DNA of 64,000 nucleotides from Nocardia sp. NBC_01327 (GCF_035958815.1 NZ_CP108383.1:8370001-8434000), one strand, 5' to 3'. Positions 42,990 through 52,141 are shown, numbered from the stretch's first letter. A program made the numbers and translations. The notes: generated by a model not told the origin, from the sequence alone.

Positions 42990-43778
42990 ATGAGTTCCGA
43001 TGCCCTGGCGGCCCTGCGCACCGAACGCGAGACACTGCTCGGCTTCTGCCGCGATCTCACCGACGCTGAATGGGCGACGCCGAGCCTCGCGGAAGGCTGG
43101 CGCGTGCAGGACGTGGTGGCGCATATGACGGCGCTGTCGCGCGCGCTGATCACCCCGGCCGCGATCACGTCCATGTTGTCGCGGGATATCGAGCAGTCGA
43201 ACAATGCCCCGGTCGACAAGGCGCGATCCCAGTCGCCGCGGCAGGTGCTCGACGGGTTCGAGGCCTGGAGCCGTCGCGGGATCACCGCGCTGCGGGCGTT
43301 CACGCTGCCCGGTGTGCGCCGAATCCCCTTGCCGGTGGCGGAAATCGGGACCTATCCGCTGCGCATCTTCCCGTCGCTGTTCCTCTTCGACTGGCACACC
43401 CATCTGCGCCACGACATCGCACCCGCCCTCGGCCGTCCCGCCCCGGATACCGACGCCCCGCGCATGGCCGCCATCCTGGCCTGGCTGATGACGCTGCTCG
43501 AGCAGTCTCAGCGGACCCGGCTGAACTGGCTCGACGCACCCCTCACCCTCACCCTCGACGGACCGGGCGGCGGCACCTGGCGCATCGAACCCGCCACCGG
43601 CGGCCGCCTGCGCGTCCGCCCCGGCGCCCCCGGCGGCGCGGCCGCCCACATCACCGCCCGGGCCCTCGAATTCCCCCAGTGGTCCACCACCCGCCGCCCC
43701 TGGACCGAATCCGACGTCACCCTCACCGGAAACACCGACCTCGCAACACATTTCCTCAACTCACTCAACCTCGTCTGA
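42990..43778 (+). CDS. Mycothiol-dependent maleylpyruvate isomerase-fold protein
   Basis: The 262-residue protein fits the MDMPI/DinB-like family: an N-terminal helical domain with metal-ligand regions GWRVQDVVAHMTALSRAL and LFDWHTHLRHD, and a C-terminal sterol-carrier-like domain (about 180-255). Family members use mycothiol as cofactor or nucleophile in detoxification, which fits the presence of mca here. The specific substrate is unknown. It lies downstream of the MerR-type promoter with a leader of about 180 bp and ends 1 bp from the convergent hrpB stop. Confidence 0.82.
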   Translation: MSSDALAALRTERETLLGFCRDLTDAEWATPSLAEGWRVQDVVAHMTALSRALITPAAITSMLSRDIEQSNNAPVDKARSQSPRQVLDGFEAWSRRGITALRAFTLPGVRRIPLPVAEIGTYPLRIFPSLFLFDWHTHLRHDIAPALGRPAPDTDAPRMAAILAWLMTLLEQSQRTRLNWLDAPLTLTLDGPGGGTWRIEPATGGRLRVRPGAPGGAAAHITARALEFPQWSTTRRPWTESDVTLTGNTDLATHFLNSLNLV

Positions 43779-43779
43779 G

Positions 43780-46257
43780 CTACTGATTGCGGGTCGCGTT
43801 GCGGGCGGTGCCGCGGTGGGCGGTGAGGGTGGCGGGGTCCTCCGGCCAGGCATGTTTGGGGTAGCGGCCGCGCAGTTCGGCGCGGACCTGGGGCCAGCCG
43901 GTGCGCCAGAAGGAGGCCAGGTCGGCGGTGACCGCGATCGGGCGCCGGGCGGGCGAAAGCAGGTGCAGGAGAATGGATGCGCGGCCGTCGGCCAGGCGCG
44001 GCAGGTCGGTCCAGCCGAAGATCTCCTGCACTTTCACCGCGAGCACCGGCGGATCGGCGGAGTAGTCGAGGCGGACATTGCTGCCGGAGGGCACCTCCAG
44101 GCGCTCCGGAGCCAGCTCATCGAATCGCGCGGCCTCGGGCCACGGCAGCAGGCGGCGCAGCGCCTGTCCGGCATTGACGCGCTCCAGGTCCGAGCGACGG
44201 TGGGCAGTGGAAAGCTCTGGGCCGAGCCAGATTTCGGGATCGGCGAGCAGGGTCGCGTCATCGACGGCGGGCCAGGGTGCGCCGAGGGTGCGGTGCAGAA
44301 AGTCCAGGCGCTGACGCAGGGCGACGGCATCGTCGTTCCAGCGCAGCAGCCCGAGTCCGGCCGATTCGAGTCCGCGGCGCAGCGCCTGACCGACCAGGGC
44401 GCGATCCGGATGACGTAAAGGCTTCTCGGACAATACGATCGCCCCGAGTCGCTCGACCCGGCGCGCAATGACGTCGCCGTCGACCCAATCCACCTCGTCG
44501 ACAGTCGCGACCAGACTCGGAGCGGCCCGGCGGGCGAGTTGCTCATCGGCGGTGGCCGCCAATCGAATGCGCCCCTCGGCCTGACCGGGATCACGGGAGG
44601 CTCCCGCCACCGCCAGCCAATCCGATTCGGCGACACCGGAACCCGGCGGCAGCGTCACCGCCGTTCCACCCGCCATCAGATAGCTCGCCGACCCGGCCCC
44701 GCGCCGCCGCGCCAATCGCTCCGGATATGCCAGTGCGGCAACAAGAGCCGGATCGTCCACCGATGCGGCGGTGCGAGCCCGGCCCGGCGCGCCCTCCGAC
44801 GCTTCCGTCACCAGCCGGGTGAGCCGCTCGACCTCCCGCAGCCAGCGCGCGGGCCGCTCGGCCCGCAGTGCGCGAATCCCCGCCACCAGATCGACCTTCG
44901 ACACCACGGTGTCATCGTCGAGCAGCGCGACCACCTCGGCGGCCGACCGCGCTCCCACCTCCGCGGCGCCGTCGAGCAGCGCCCGCGCCAGCCGCGGGTG
45001 CAATCCCAGCGCGGCCATTCGCCGTCCGCGATCGGTCACGCCGCCGTCGCCGTCCACTGCGCCCAAGGCCCGCAGTACTTCTCGCCCGGCCGCCAGTCCA
45101 CCGGCCGGCGGCGGATCCCACCAGCCCAGGCCCGAACCGTCGGGGGTGCCCCAGCAGGCCAGCTCCAGGGCCAGCCGGGTCAGATCGGCGGCCCGAATCT
45201 CCGGCTCCGGATAGGCGGGCAGGGTGGCATGCTCGTACTCCGGCCAGCAGCGCCAGACGTGCCCCGGGGCCTCACGCCCGGCTCGCCCCGCGCGCTGATC
45301 GGCCACCGCGGTCGAAACCCGCACTGTCGCAAGGCCGGACAGACCACGCCGATGATCTACTCGCGGTATCCGGGACAGTCCGGAATCCACAACGGCCCGC
45401 ACGCCCGGCACGGTGAGGCTGGATTCCGCTACGGCCGTGGACAATACGACCCGCCGCCGGGTTCCCGGGCGCAAGGCGACATCCTGGGCGGCCGCCAACA
45501 GCCTGCCGTGCAGCGGGACCACATCGACCTGCCCCAGACCGGACAGCCGCTCGGCCGTCCGCCGGATCTCAGCCGCACCCGGCAGGAAAACCAGGACATC
45601 CCCGTCGATTTCGGCGAGCGCGGTGCGCGTCGCCCGCGCGACCTGCGCCTCGATTCGCTCCTTCGGCAGCGGCGGAACATACGACAGCTCCACCGGATAC
45701 GCACGCCCGTGCACCTCGAGCACCGGAGCGGGCCGCGCACCGCCGAGCAGCACCGAAAGCCGTTCCGCGGCAACGGTTGCCGAGGTCGCGAGCACTCGCA
45801 GATCCGGCCGCAGGCCGCTGCGCGCATCGAGCAGCAGCGCAAGCAATAGATCGGCATCCAGATGCCGCTCATGGCACTCGTCGAGCACCACCACATCCAC
45901 CCCGGCCAGTTCCGGATCGCTCTGCAAACGCCGCACCAGCAGCCCGGAGGTCACCACCTCGACCCGACTCCGCGCACTCACCCGCCGGTCCCCACGCACG
46001 GAATATCCGACCGTCTGCCCGACCTGCTCCCCCAGTAGCGCCGCCATCCGCCCCGCCGCCGCCCGCGCCGCCAATCGCCGCGGCTCCGCCACCACGATCC
46101 GCCCACTCGTCCCCGCCGCCAGAGCCAGCGGAACCAGCGTCGTCTTACCGGTCCCCGGCGGTGCGACCAGCACGGCCGTACCCCGCGCGGCCAATGTCCC
46201 GACAATCTCGTCGAGCGCGGCACGAACCGGCAGATCAGGAAGTTCAGGCAGCTTCAT
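43780..46257 (-). CDS. hrpB: ATP-dependent helicase HrpB
   Basis: The 825-residue DEAH-type helicase has Walker A APPGTGKTT (32-40), the DECH box in VVLDECHERHLD (126-129), SATVAAERLSVLL as motif III, and QRAGRAGRE as motif VI, followed by the winged-helix/ratchet HA2 region and the HrpB C-terminal domain (about 690-825). Its RNA or DNA substrate in bacteria is unclear. I use the ATG at 46257 (MKLPELPDLPV). It is convergent with the MDMPI-fold gene and single in its transcription unit. Confidence 0.94.
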   Translation of the reverse strand: MKLPELPDLPVRAALDEIVGTLAARGTAVLVAPPGTGKTTLVPLALAAGTSGRIVVAEPRRLAARAAAGRMAALLGEQVGQTVGYSVRGDRRVSARSRVEVVTSGLLVRRLQSDPELAGVDVVVLDECHERHLDADLLLALLLDARSGLRPDLRVLATSATVAAERLSVLLGGARPAPVLEVHGRAYPVELSYVPPLPKERIEAQVARATRTALAEIDGDVLVFLPGAAEIRRTAERLSGLGQVDVVPLHGRLLAAAQDVALRPGTRRRVVLSTAVAESSLTVPGVRAVVDSGLSRIPRVDHRRGLSGLATVRVSTAVADQRAGRAGREAPGHVWRCWPEYEHATLPAYPEPEIRAADLTRLALELACWGTPDGSGLGWWDPPPAGGLAAGREVLRALGAVDGDGGVTDRGRRMAALGLHPRLARALLDGAAEVGARSAAEVVALLDDDTVVSKVDLVAGIRALRAERPARWLREVERLTRLVTEASEGAPGRARTAASVDDPALVAALAYPERLARRRGAGSASYLMAGGTAVTLPPGSGVAESDWLAVAGASRDPGQAEGRIRLAATADEQLARRAAPSLVATVDEVDWVDGDVIARRVERLGAIVLSEKPLRHPDRALVGQALRRGLESAGLGLLRWNDDAVALRQRLDFLHRTLGAPWPAVDDATLLADPEIWLGPELSTAHRRSDLERVNAGQALRRLLPWPEAARFDELAPERLEVPSGSNVRLDYSADPPVLAVKVQEIFGWTDLPRLADGRASILLHLLSPARRPIAVTADLASFWRTGWPQVRAELRGRYPKHAWPEDPATLTAHRGTARNATRNQ

Positions 46258-46338
46258 TGCCGACCAGTCTGCCGCCCGCACCCGATTCGCCTCGACATCA
46301 GGGCCGCGTCAGCAGAGTTGCTGCTGGTCGGCCGCGAC

Positions 46339-47160
46339 TCACCAGGCGAAGATGCCCGGCAGCGTCTCGTGCAGCGGCGGCAGACCGTCGTCCTGGCGTT
46401 CGGTCAGGCTGAACATTTCGATATCGCGCCAGGGGTGCGCCCAGCGCAGCGAATCCATCTGGAAGGTGACCTGCTCGCCCGATTCCGGCTCCACCACGAT
46501 CACGGTGTCATCGTCGTACTCGCTGGGACCGACCGCGGTGTCCCACATCCGATCGAAGTGCGGATTCACCTGGCACGCGTGCCGGATCGCGGCGATCTCG
46601 TCCTCGGGCACGAGGCCGATCGAGTTCTCCTTGAGGATGTACACGAGCCGGTGCACGATGCTTTCCCAGTTGTAGAGCACCCGCTGCGCCCGCGGGTCGG
46701 TCATCATCTGGACGATCACATTCACCGGGCGGTCCGGTGTGCCCAGCGCCGGGTTCAGCCACGGGAACATATCGATCGCGCGCGCATTGGCCGCCAGCAC
46801 GTAGTACTCCGGAACGCGGTGCAGGAAGGCGGGTCCGGGCATCCGATTCATCAGGTGCAGTTCGCCGGCGGTGACCGCGGACAGCGATCCGGCAGCAATG
46901 GCGAGATCCTCGCCCATCACCATCGACCACACCTTGCGGCGCTTGTGGCGGGGCAGGGCGAGCGCATTGCACCAGGAGCGGATCGTCGCCACCGTGGGCA
47001 CCCGCTGTCCGTTCTCGTACTTCTCGAATCCCGAGTTCGACATGAACAGCAGCGCGGCGACCTGCGCCTGCGTCAGTCCGAGTTCGAGCCGCTGCCGCTG
47101 CATGTAATTGCCCAGCATCTTGTGCTCACTGCCCTGGGACTCGGCCTGAACGGCACGCAT
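46339..47160 (-). CDS. XRE-type regulator with MmyB-like ligand domain
   Basis: The 273-residue protein has an N-terminal Cro/CI helix-turn-helix (about 16-75: LGNYMQRQRLELGLTQAQVA, SNSGFEKYENGQRVP) and a C-terminal MmyB-like ligand-binding domain (about 105-265; VPEYYVLAANARAIDMFPWL, DPRAQRVLYNWESIVHRLV). MmyB-type regulators are widespread in actinobacteria and may sense fatty acids. GGGGAGAGCA precedes the ATG at 47160. The preceding gene on this strand ends 32 bp upstream. Confidence 0.9.
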   Translation of the reverse strand: MRAVQAESQGSEHKMLGNYMQRQRLELGLTQAQVAALLFMSNSGFEKYENGQRVPTVATIRSWCNALALPRHKRRKVWSMVMGEDLAIAAGSLSAVTAGELHLMNRMPGPAFLHRVPEYYVLAANARAIDMFPWLNPALGTPDRPVNVIVQMMTDPRAQRVLYNWESIVHRLVYILKENSIGLVPEDEIAAIRHACQVNPHFDRMWDTAVGPSEYDDDTVIVVEPESGEQVTFQMDSLRWAHPWRDIEMFSLTERQDDGLPPLHETLPGIFAW

Positions 47161-47192
47161 TGCTCTCCCCTTGCTCTCTCGTCTGTGCTGTG

Positions 47193-47816
47193 TCAAATAG
47201 TTTGGCGCGCAGGCATACACGCCTCATCGTTCAAGCCGGCGGCGAGGTCCAGAACGAGATCGGCCATGGCGGCCAGCGCGAGGACATCGGCATCGGGCGA
47301 CGGCAGGCGCAATGCCTCACGCACGGCCGAGCGGATCAGCAGCCCGGCCTCCACCAGCGTGTCGGCATTGGTCGCCAGGCGCAATCGGGAGATTTCGCGC
47401 GAGCCCTCGACGGTGTCGTAGCGGCGGGGCGCGATCGCCACGATCTGCTGCGCCAGAGCCTCGGTGCGAATCAGCAAGTTGTCCAGGTCATCCCACGCCA
47501 TCCGCCGGCGCACGCGCGCGGTCGGCCGGGAAGGGGAGATCTGATCGACTTCGCGCACAATGCGTCTGGCGAGTGCGATGAACGCCTCGATTTCCCGCAA
47601 CCGGTAGGTGCCTGGCAGTTCGTCCGCCAGTGTCGGATCCATTCCCCATACCGCACTAACGGTAGCGCTGTAGCGCTGGAGCATTGCCAGAACGGCCACA
47701 GCGCGATGCTGCTGCCCTGCAACGGGTCCGGAACCGAGCCTGATATCCATCCCCTGCCCGATGGCAGCACAGAGCTCCGCACAGTCTCGCTGTGTGCCGC
47801 TCGTGCCCGCAACCAT
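47193..47816 (-). CDS. Hypothetical helical protein linked to the XRE regulator
   Basis: The frame gives 207 residues, mostly helical, with segments ADELPGTYRLREIEAFIALA and LATNADTLVEAGLLIRSAVR. I do not recognise a family. It precedes the MmyB-like regulator by 32 bp on the same strand, so the two are probably co-transcribed and may act together. The start at 47816 is uncertain; M23 (MDIRLGSG) is an alternative. A palindrome (AGTGGCCACT) lies 26 bp upstream of the first ATG. Confidence 0.65.
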   Translation of the reverse strand: MVAGTSGTQRDCAELCAAIGQGMDIRLGSGPVAGQQHRAVAVLAMLQRYSATVSAVWGMDPTLADELPGTYRLREIEAFIALARRIVREVDQISPSRPTARVRRRMAWDDLDNLLIRTEALAQQIVAIAPRRYDTVEGSREISRLRLATNADTLVEAGLLIRSAVREALRLPSPDADVLALAAMADLVLDLAAGLNDEACMPARQTI

Positions 47817-47841
47817 GTGGTGAGCGTGTCACGAACCTATA

Positions 47842-47851
47842 AGTGGCCACT
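47842..47851. promoter_or_regulatory. Palindrome AGTGGCCACT near a probable promoter
   Basis: A perfect 10-bp palindrome lies next to a minus-strand -10-like TATAGG (about 47836-47841) upstream of the 47816 gene. The XRE/MmyB protein encoded downstream is a candidate binder. Confidence 0.35.
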
Positions 47852-48059
47852 AAATAGTCACGGCCGCAACACAATAAGCGCGCGCCAAGAGAGCATCGAC
47901 GCCGACGCTGGAACGACTTCGATTGTGCAGCAGCGGCTGCCGGTTCCGCACCGCCCCGAGGCCACCCAAGTTGGGCGGGTTAGTTCAATTGACACGGTGT
48001 CGAGCGTCAGTGAGGCGCACCACTTGGCCTTCGACTACGGCGTTGGGTAGCGTCGGCCC

Positions 48060-49130
48060 ATGATCAGGTCGATTAGGCGTTTCGGGGCATTGGCAATTGC
48101 GGGAGTTGTCGCAGCCTCACTGTCCACCGTATTGAGCACCGGCACCGCGATCGCCGAGGACAACAACGATCCGATCATCGCATCGAAGAAACTGCTCGCG
48201 GATCCGGTGGCTCCCGACGGTTCGAAGCTGGTATCCGGAACTGTCGACGGCCGCAATTTCACACTGCAGGTCCACTCCACCGCGATGGACAAGAACATCA
48301 CCGTCAAAGTCCAGCGTCCCAATGACGCCTCGCAGCCGCGGCCGGTGCTCTATCTCCTGAACGGCGCGGGCGGCGGCACCGATATGGCAACCTGGTGGCA
48401 CAACACCAATATCGGCGATTTCCTCGCCACCAAAGATGTGAATGTCGTGATGCCGGTCGGCGGCGCATGGGCCTATTACACCGACTGGAAGCAGGACGAT
48501 CCGGTCCTCGGGCGCAATGAATGGAAGACCTTCCTGCTCGACGAATTGCCCCCGCTGATCGATCCGGCCCTGAACACCAACGGCGCCAGCGCCATTGCGG
48601 CCAATTCGATGACCGCCACCGCGGTGCTGCAGCTCGCGATCGCCAAGCCCGGCTTCTATCAGGCCGTGGCCGGCTACAGCGGCTGCGCCCAGATCGCCGA
48701 TCCGATCGGCAAGCGTTTCACCAAGCTGGTCGTGGAAACCTACGGCGGCGGCGACGTCAGAAATATGTACGGCGATGACGACGATCCGGCCTGGGCCGCC
48801 AACGATCCGGTCATCAATGCCGAAGGCCTGCGCGGCACCAGGCTTTTCCTCTCCGACGGCAGCGGCCTCCCCGGCCCGCACGACCATATCGGCGACCCCA
48901 CCATGCTGAACCCCACCCAAATGGGCCTGGCCAACCAAATGATCGTCGGCGGCGTCATCGAAGCGGCGGTCAACTACTGCACCCACAATCTCCAGAACCG
49001 CCTGAACGACCTGAATATCCCCGCCACCTTCGACTTCCAGCCCACCGGCACCCATTCCTGGGGCTACTGGCAGGACGCCTTCTACGCCTCCTGGCCCACC
49101 CTCGCCGCCGGCCTGGGCCTCCCCGCGTAA
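48060..49130 (+). CDS. Secreted antigen-85-like esterase/mycolyltransferase family
   Basis: The 356-residue protein has a signal peptide (cleavage near GTAIAE, residue 33) and the alpha/beta-hydrolase esterase fold of the antigen 85 group: RPVLYLLNGAGGG, WWHNTNIGDFLATKDVNVVM, nucleophile region AIAANSMTATAVLQLA, and a C-terminal His in GTHSWGYWQD. Antigen 85 proteins transfer mycolates onto trehalose or arabinogalactan. The nucleophile motif is ANSMT rather than GLSMA, so activity on mycolates is not assured. A terminator follows at 49170. Confidence 0.87.
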   Translation: MIRSIRRFGALAIAGVVAASLSTVLSTGTAIAEDNNDPIIASKKLLADPVAPDGSKLVSGTVDGRNFTLQVHSTAMDKNITVKVQRPNDASQPRPVLYLLNGAGGGTDMATWWHNTNIGDFLATKDVNVVMPVGGAWAYYTDWKQDDPVLGRNEWKTFLLDELPPLIDPALNTNGASAIAANSMTATAVLQLAIAKPGFYQAVAGYSGCAQIADPIGKRFTKLVVETYGGGDVRNMYGDDDDPAWAANDPVINAEGLRGTRLFLSDGSGLPGPHDHIGDPTMLNPTQMGLANQMIVGGVIEAAVNYCTHNLQNRLNDLNIPATFDFQPTGTHSWGYWQDAFYASWPTLAAGLGLPA

Positions 49131-49169
49131 CTCCCCCTCCGGATAGCCGGCAAGTCGAAGCCGGCGCAC

Positions 49170-49203
49170 AACCTCACAGCCCGCATCCTGCGGCTGTGAG
49201 GTT
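49170..49203. terminator. Esterase-gene terminator
   Basis: Perfect 12-bp arms AACCTCACAGCC and GGCTGTGAGGTT with a 10-base loop, followed by TTGTC, lie 40 bp after the stop. Confidence 0.85.
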
Positions 49204-49306
49204 TTGTCATTCCAGGGCAAGACAATTCGGCTCAGCTAATTTACAGTTATCGAGATTTACGGGGTCCCCATCGCTGTTTTGCGCTGAATCAAGGAGATAT
49301 ACGACG

Positions 49307-50323
49307 ATGACCAAGGTATTGATCGGCGCGCTTGTGACCGCCTGTACGGTTTCCGGGGTGTTCGCCGCCTGGTCGGCGCCGGAGGCGGCGGCCGTGCCGA
49401 CCCTCATTCCCGAGCAGGCGACCGTCGGCTACGGGCCCGAGCAGACGTCATTCGTCTCCGCATTCGCCTACAACGTGGCCAATCCCCATGTGGCGCCGGT
49501 CGGTGCGAACGATTGGTCGTGCACACCCTCGGCAGAACATCCGCGGCCGGTCGTACTGGTGCACGGCACCTGGGTCAATGAGTACAACAGTTTCGCGCGC
49601 CTCTCACCGGAGCTCGCACGGCAGGGCTACTGCGTTTTCGCGGCCGTCTACGGGGATGAAGAAGACAGTCTCATCGGCAGGCTGCCCGTCATTCGCGGCT
49701 CCGGTGACCCGGTCGCGGGGGCCAAGGAGGTGGCGCGGTTTGTCGATGCGGTCCTCGAGCACACCGGCAGCAAACAGGTAGATATGGTCGGCTATTCGCT
49801 CGGCGGGCCGGTGACCAGACAGTACCTGCGGTTCGAAGGTGGAGCCGATCGCGATGATCCCGCGAAGAACAAGGTGAAAACCGTTGTGACGCTGGGCGGA
49901 ACCAATCACGGGACCACCCTCGACGGCATCGGCGCGCTCGGCGCGCAGATCAATGCGATCGGCCTGGATGTGCTCGGCCTGACGCAGGTCGTCATCGGGC
50001 CCGCCGGCATCGACCAGGTGGTCGGCTCGGACTTCGTGCGAAACCTCAATGCGGAGGGCGATACCGACCCCGGCATCGACTACACCGTGATCGGCACCCG
50101 CTTCGATGAGGTGACCACGCCACCGCAATCGACGTTCCTGGGCACCGGCCGCGGTGCGACCGTTCGCAATATCTGGCTGCAGGACGGCTGCACCAGCGAC
50201 TTCGCCGATCACCTGAGCATGATGTACGACCCGCGCGCCCTCCACTACGTCAGCGCGGCACTGGATCCGACCGCCTACGCGAACCGCGTCCCGCCCTGCG
50301 GTTTCCAGCCCCCGGCCTTCTGA
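49307..50323 (+). CDS. Secreted lipase, class 2 (LipA/EstA type)
   Basis: The 338-residue protein has a signal peptide (cleavage near PEAAAVP, about residue 29), the oxyanion region VVLVHGTWVNEYNSF, the nucleophile motif VGYSLGGP and a later His in DFADHLSMM. This is the pattern of class 2 secreted lipases common in nocardiae, which hydrolyse extracellular triacylglycerols. The ATG at 49307 follows AAGGAGATATACGACG, an unusually strong ribosome site. Four cysteines (WSCTP, GYCVF, DGCTSD, PPCGF) suit disulfides. Confidence 0.9.
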   Translation: MTKVLIGALVTACTVSGVFAAWSAPEAAAVPTLIPEQATVGYGPEQTSFVSAFAYNVANPHVAPVGANDWSCTPSAEHPRPVVLVHGTWVNEYNSFARLSPELARQGYCVFAAVYGDEEDSLIGRLPVIRGSGDPVAGAKEVARFVDAVLEHTGSKQVDMVGYSLGGPVTRQYLRFEGGADRDDPAKNKVKTVVTLGGTNHGTTLDGIGALGAQINAIGLDVLGLTQVVIGPAGIDQVVGSDFVRNLNAEGDTDPGIDYTVIGTRFDEVTTPPQSTFLGTGRGATVRNIWLQDGCTSDFADHLSMMYDPRALHYVSAALDPTAYANRVPPCGFQPPAF

Positions 50324-50347
50324 TCCCGACTACCGCTTGCACATTTC

Positions 50348-50384
50348 GGTTAATGGCATTAACTTCTAGTTAGTGCCATTAACC
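50348..50384. promoter_or_regulatory. Double operator, GGTTAATGGCA ... TGCCATTAACC
   Basis: Perfect 11-bp arms (50348-50358 and 50374-50384) enclose 15 bp, and the left arm plus the next bases also form TTAATGGCATTAA. The site lies 20 bp before the membrane-protein ATG, whose gene is followed directly by a TetR gene. TetR autoregulation is very likely. Confidence 0.72.
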
Positions 50385-50404
50385 ACGCTGCAGGAGCTGA
50401 CATC

Positions 50405-51043
50405 ATGACCGCAATCGCCACCACCCGCACCACTGCCGGGTCCCTCCGCACGGTTCCCGCTCTCGCCGGAATCGGGTACGCACTGTCCTGGGTGATCGCC
50501 CTCTCGGTTCCGGTGCCCAACTCCGCATTCGGTGATTCCGGGAGTGCGCTGGTCACCAAGATGGCCGGGCATGCCGTCGCCATGGATGTGAACAACCTGT
50601 TCAGCGAGGGACTTCCGGCGATCGGGCTGGTTCTGGTCTCGCTGTGGCTGGCGCGGGCGGCCGGCTGGTCCCGGGCGGGCCGCATTACCGCGGCCGCGGG
50701 CGGGGTGGCGGCGGCCATCTCGCTGGTCGAGTTCGGCATCGGACTCGCACTGGCCCGGACGACCACCGCCGATACCGCGCACCTGCTGTTCCACTCCCTG
50801 AACCGGCTCGACGGAGTCAAGATGTTCGTGCTGGCGGTGATGGGTGTGGCCGGCGCCATGACCGGGATGCTGCCGCGCTGGCTGCGCTACACGGGGATTG
50901 CCATGGCGGTCGCCATTGCCGGATCGGGCTTCGCGTATCTGTTGCTCAGCTCCGGTTTGGCTACCCTGGCCTACGTGTCCCTGCCATTGCTCATCGTGTT
51001 CGTCACCGGTACCGGCATCGCCCTCGGCCGATCGGCCGAATAG
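50405..51043 (+). CDS. Six-span membrane protein, unknown function
   Basis: The 212-residue protein has about six hydrophobic helices (for example IGLVLVSLWLARAAG, FVLAVMGVAGAMTGML, YVSLPLLIVFVTGTGIAL) and resembles DUF4386-like membrane proteins in layout only. It is the first gene of a two-gene unit under the double operator; its stop TAG is followed at once by the TetR ATG. AGGAG precedes the ATG at 50405. A transporter or sensor whose ligand is read by the TetR protein is possible. Confidence 0.75.
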   Translation: MTAIATTRTTAGSLRTVPALAGIGYALSWVIALSVPVPNSAFGDSGSALVTKMAGHAVAMDVNNLFSEGLPAIGLVLVSLWLARAAGWSRAGRITAAAGGVAAAISLVEFGIGLALARTTTADTAHLLFHSLNRLDGVKMFVLAVMGVAGAMTGMLPRWLRYTGIAMAVAIAGSGFAYLLLSSGLATLAYVSLPLLIVFVTGTGIALGRSAE

Positions 51044-51607
51044 ATGCCCCGTGTCGGCCTGACTCCGCAAAGGATCGTCACCGAGGCCGCGACCGTCGCC
51101 GATGAGGTGGGCCTGGACAGGCTCACGCTGGCGACGGTCGCGAAGCGCTGTGGCGTCTCACTTCCCGGGTTGTACAAGCATGTCGACGGACTCGACGCCG
51201 TCAAGCGGGACATCTCCGTTCAAGCCACGCGGGAGCTGACCGCGAAGCTCGCGGCGGCCACCTCCGGTGTAGCGGGAAAGGAAGCGCTGCAAGCGCTTTC
51301 GGCGGCATACCGCGAGTACGCCAGGGCTTACCCCGGCCGCTATACGGCGAGCGTCCGGGCGCCCGCCGCCGATGATCGGGAGCACGAGGAAGTAGCGGTG
51401 CAGGCGGTCGGCGTCATCAGCGCCGCCCTCAAGGGCTACCGGCTGGAAGGCGCGGATCTGATCCACGCCATTCGCATCTGGCGCATCGCCTGCCACGGCT
51501 TGGCATCCCTGGAAGGCGCGGGAGCCTTCGGCCTCCCCGACCCGATGGACGAAACATTCACCCGCTTGATCGACGCCCTGGACGCATCCTTCCGCGCCGA
51601 CAGCTGA
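51044..51607 (+). CDS. TetR-family regulator with WHG-type C-terminal domain
   Basis: The 187-residue protein has a TetR helix-turn-helix (about 9-55: IVTEAATVADEVGLDRLTLA, VAKRCGVSLPGLYKHVDGL) and a C-terminal helix pair with IRIWRIACHGLASLEGAGAF, the WHG-domain pattern. The ATG touches the preceding stop, so translation is coupled. The likely target is the palindrome at 50348. Confidence 0.9.
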   Translation: MPRVGLTPQRIVTEAATVADEVGLDRLTLATVAKRCGVSLPGLYKHVDGLDAVKRDISVQATRELTAKLAAATSGVAGKEALQALSAAYREYARAYPGRYTASVRAPAADDREHEEVAVQAVGVISAALKGYRLEGADLIHAIRIWRIACHGLASLEGAGAFGLPDPMDETFTRLIDALDASFRADS

Positions 51608-51640
51608 GCCGGTCCCCGGAATGCGCTGCGGCGCAACCGT

Positions 51641-52141
51641 TCAGCGGTAGAGCGTCGGTTCGATCACCAGATCGAAGAATGGAACGTCGACCCGAATCGG
51701 AGCGAGCGCGGTCGCATCCAATGTCGCCGGGTCGGTATCCGGCCCCGCGAAGACGCAGTGCCCGTTCGGATTGATCACCAGCGACCGCCCCGGCGCACCA
51801 CCGCCGGCGAGTGCCGCGGCGCCGGGAATCTGCACCCGAGCCGCGCCCCGCAGTTCGACGGCAGTCCCCGGAGCCACCGGAATCACCTGGTGCACCCAGG
51901 GCGCGATGAACGGATGCGCGACAACGGTCGTCCCGTCCTTCCCGTCCCGCACCTCCGCCCGCGGCACCTGAATCGGCGAATATCCCGGCGTCAACAGCTG
52001 ATCCTGACCGTAACCAGCACCATTGGCCACCTGTGAGTAATCCGGGCTGAACGTTTCGGCCCGGGCACTCCCCGCCCCGAGCAGCGTGCACGCAACGCCG
52101 ATTCCCACTGCGATGCCGGTGCCGATAGCGAGTGTCCTCAT
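51641..52141 (-). CDS. Secreted protein, unknown function
   Basis: The 166-residue product has a signal peptide (cleavage near GSARAE, residue 29) and a beta-rich mature domain with VVAHPFIAPWVHQVIPVAPG and SLVINPNGHCVF. One cysteine lies in the mature part. No family is recognised. It is convergent with the TetR gene and about 80 bp downstream of the cupin gene on the same strand. Confidence 0.75.
   Translation of the reverse strand: MRTLAIGTGIAVGIGVACTLLGAGSARAETFSPDYSQVANGAGYGQDQLLTPGYSPIQVPRAEVRDGKDGTTVVAHPFIAPWVHQVIPVAPGTAVELRGAARVQIPGAAALAGGGAPGRSLVINPNGHCVFAGPDTDPATLDATALAPIRVDVPFFDLVIEPTLYR

Noticed and set aside
42812..43069. Frame after the MerR-type promoter
   Set aside because: The 85-codon product is Arg/Pro/Ser-rich with no family resemblance and overlaps the MDMPI-fold gene; kept only as possible remains of a lost gene.
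49291..49309. Ribosome site AAGGAGATATAC resembling the phage T7 gene 10 / vector site
   Set aside because: It lies in natural context before a nocardial lipase gene with no flanking vector sequence, so it is taken as coincidence.
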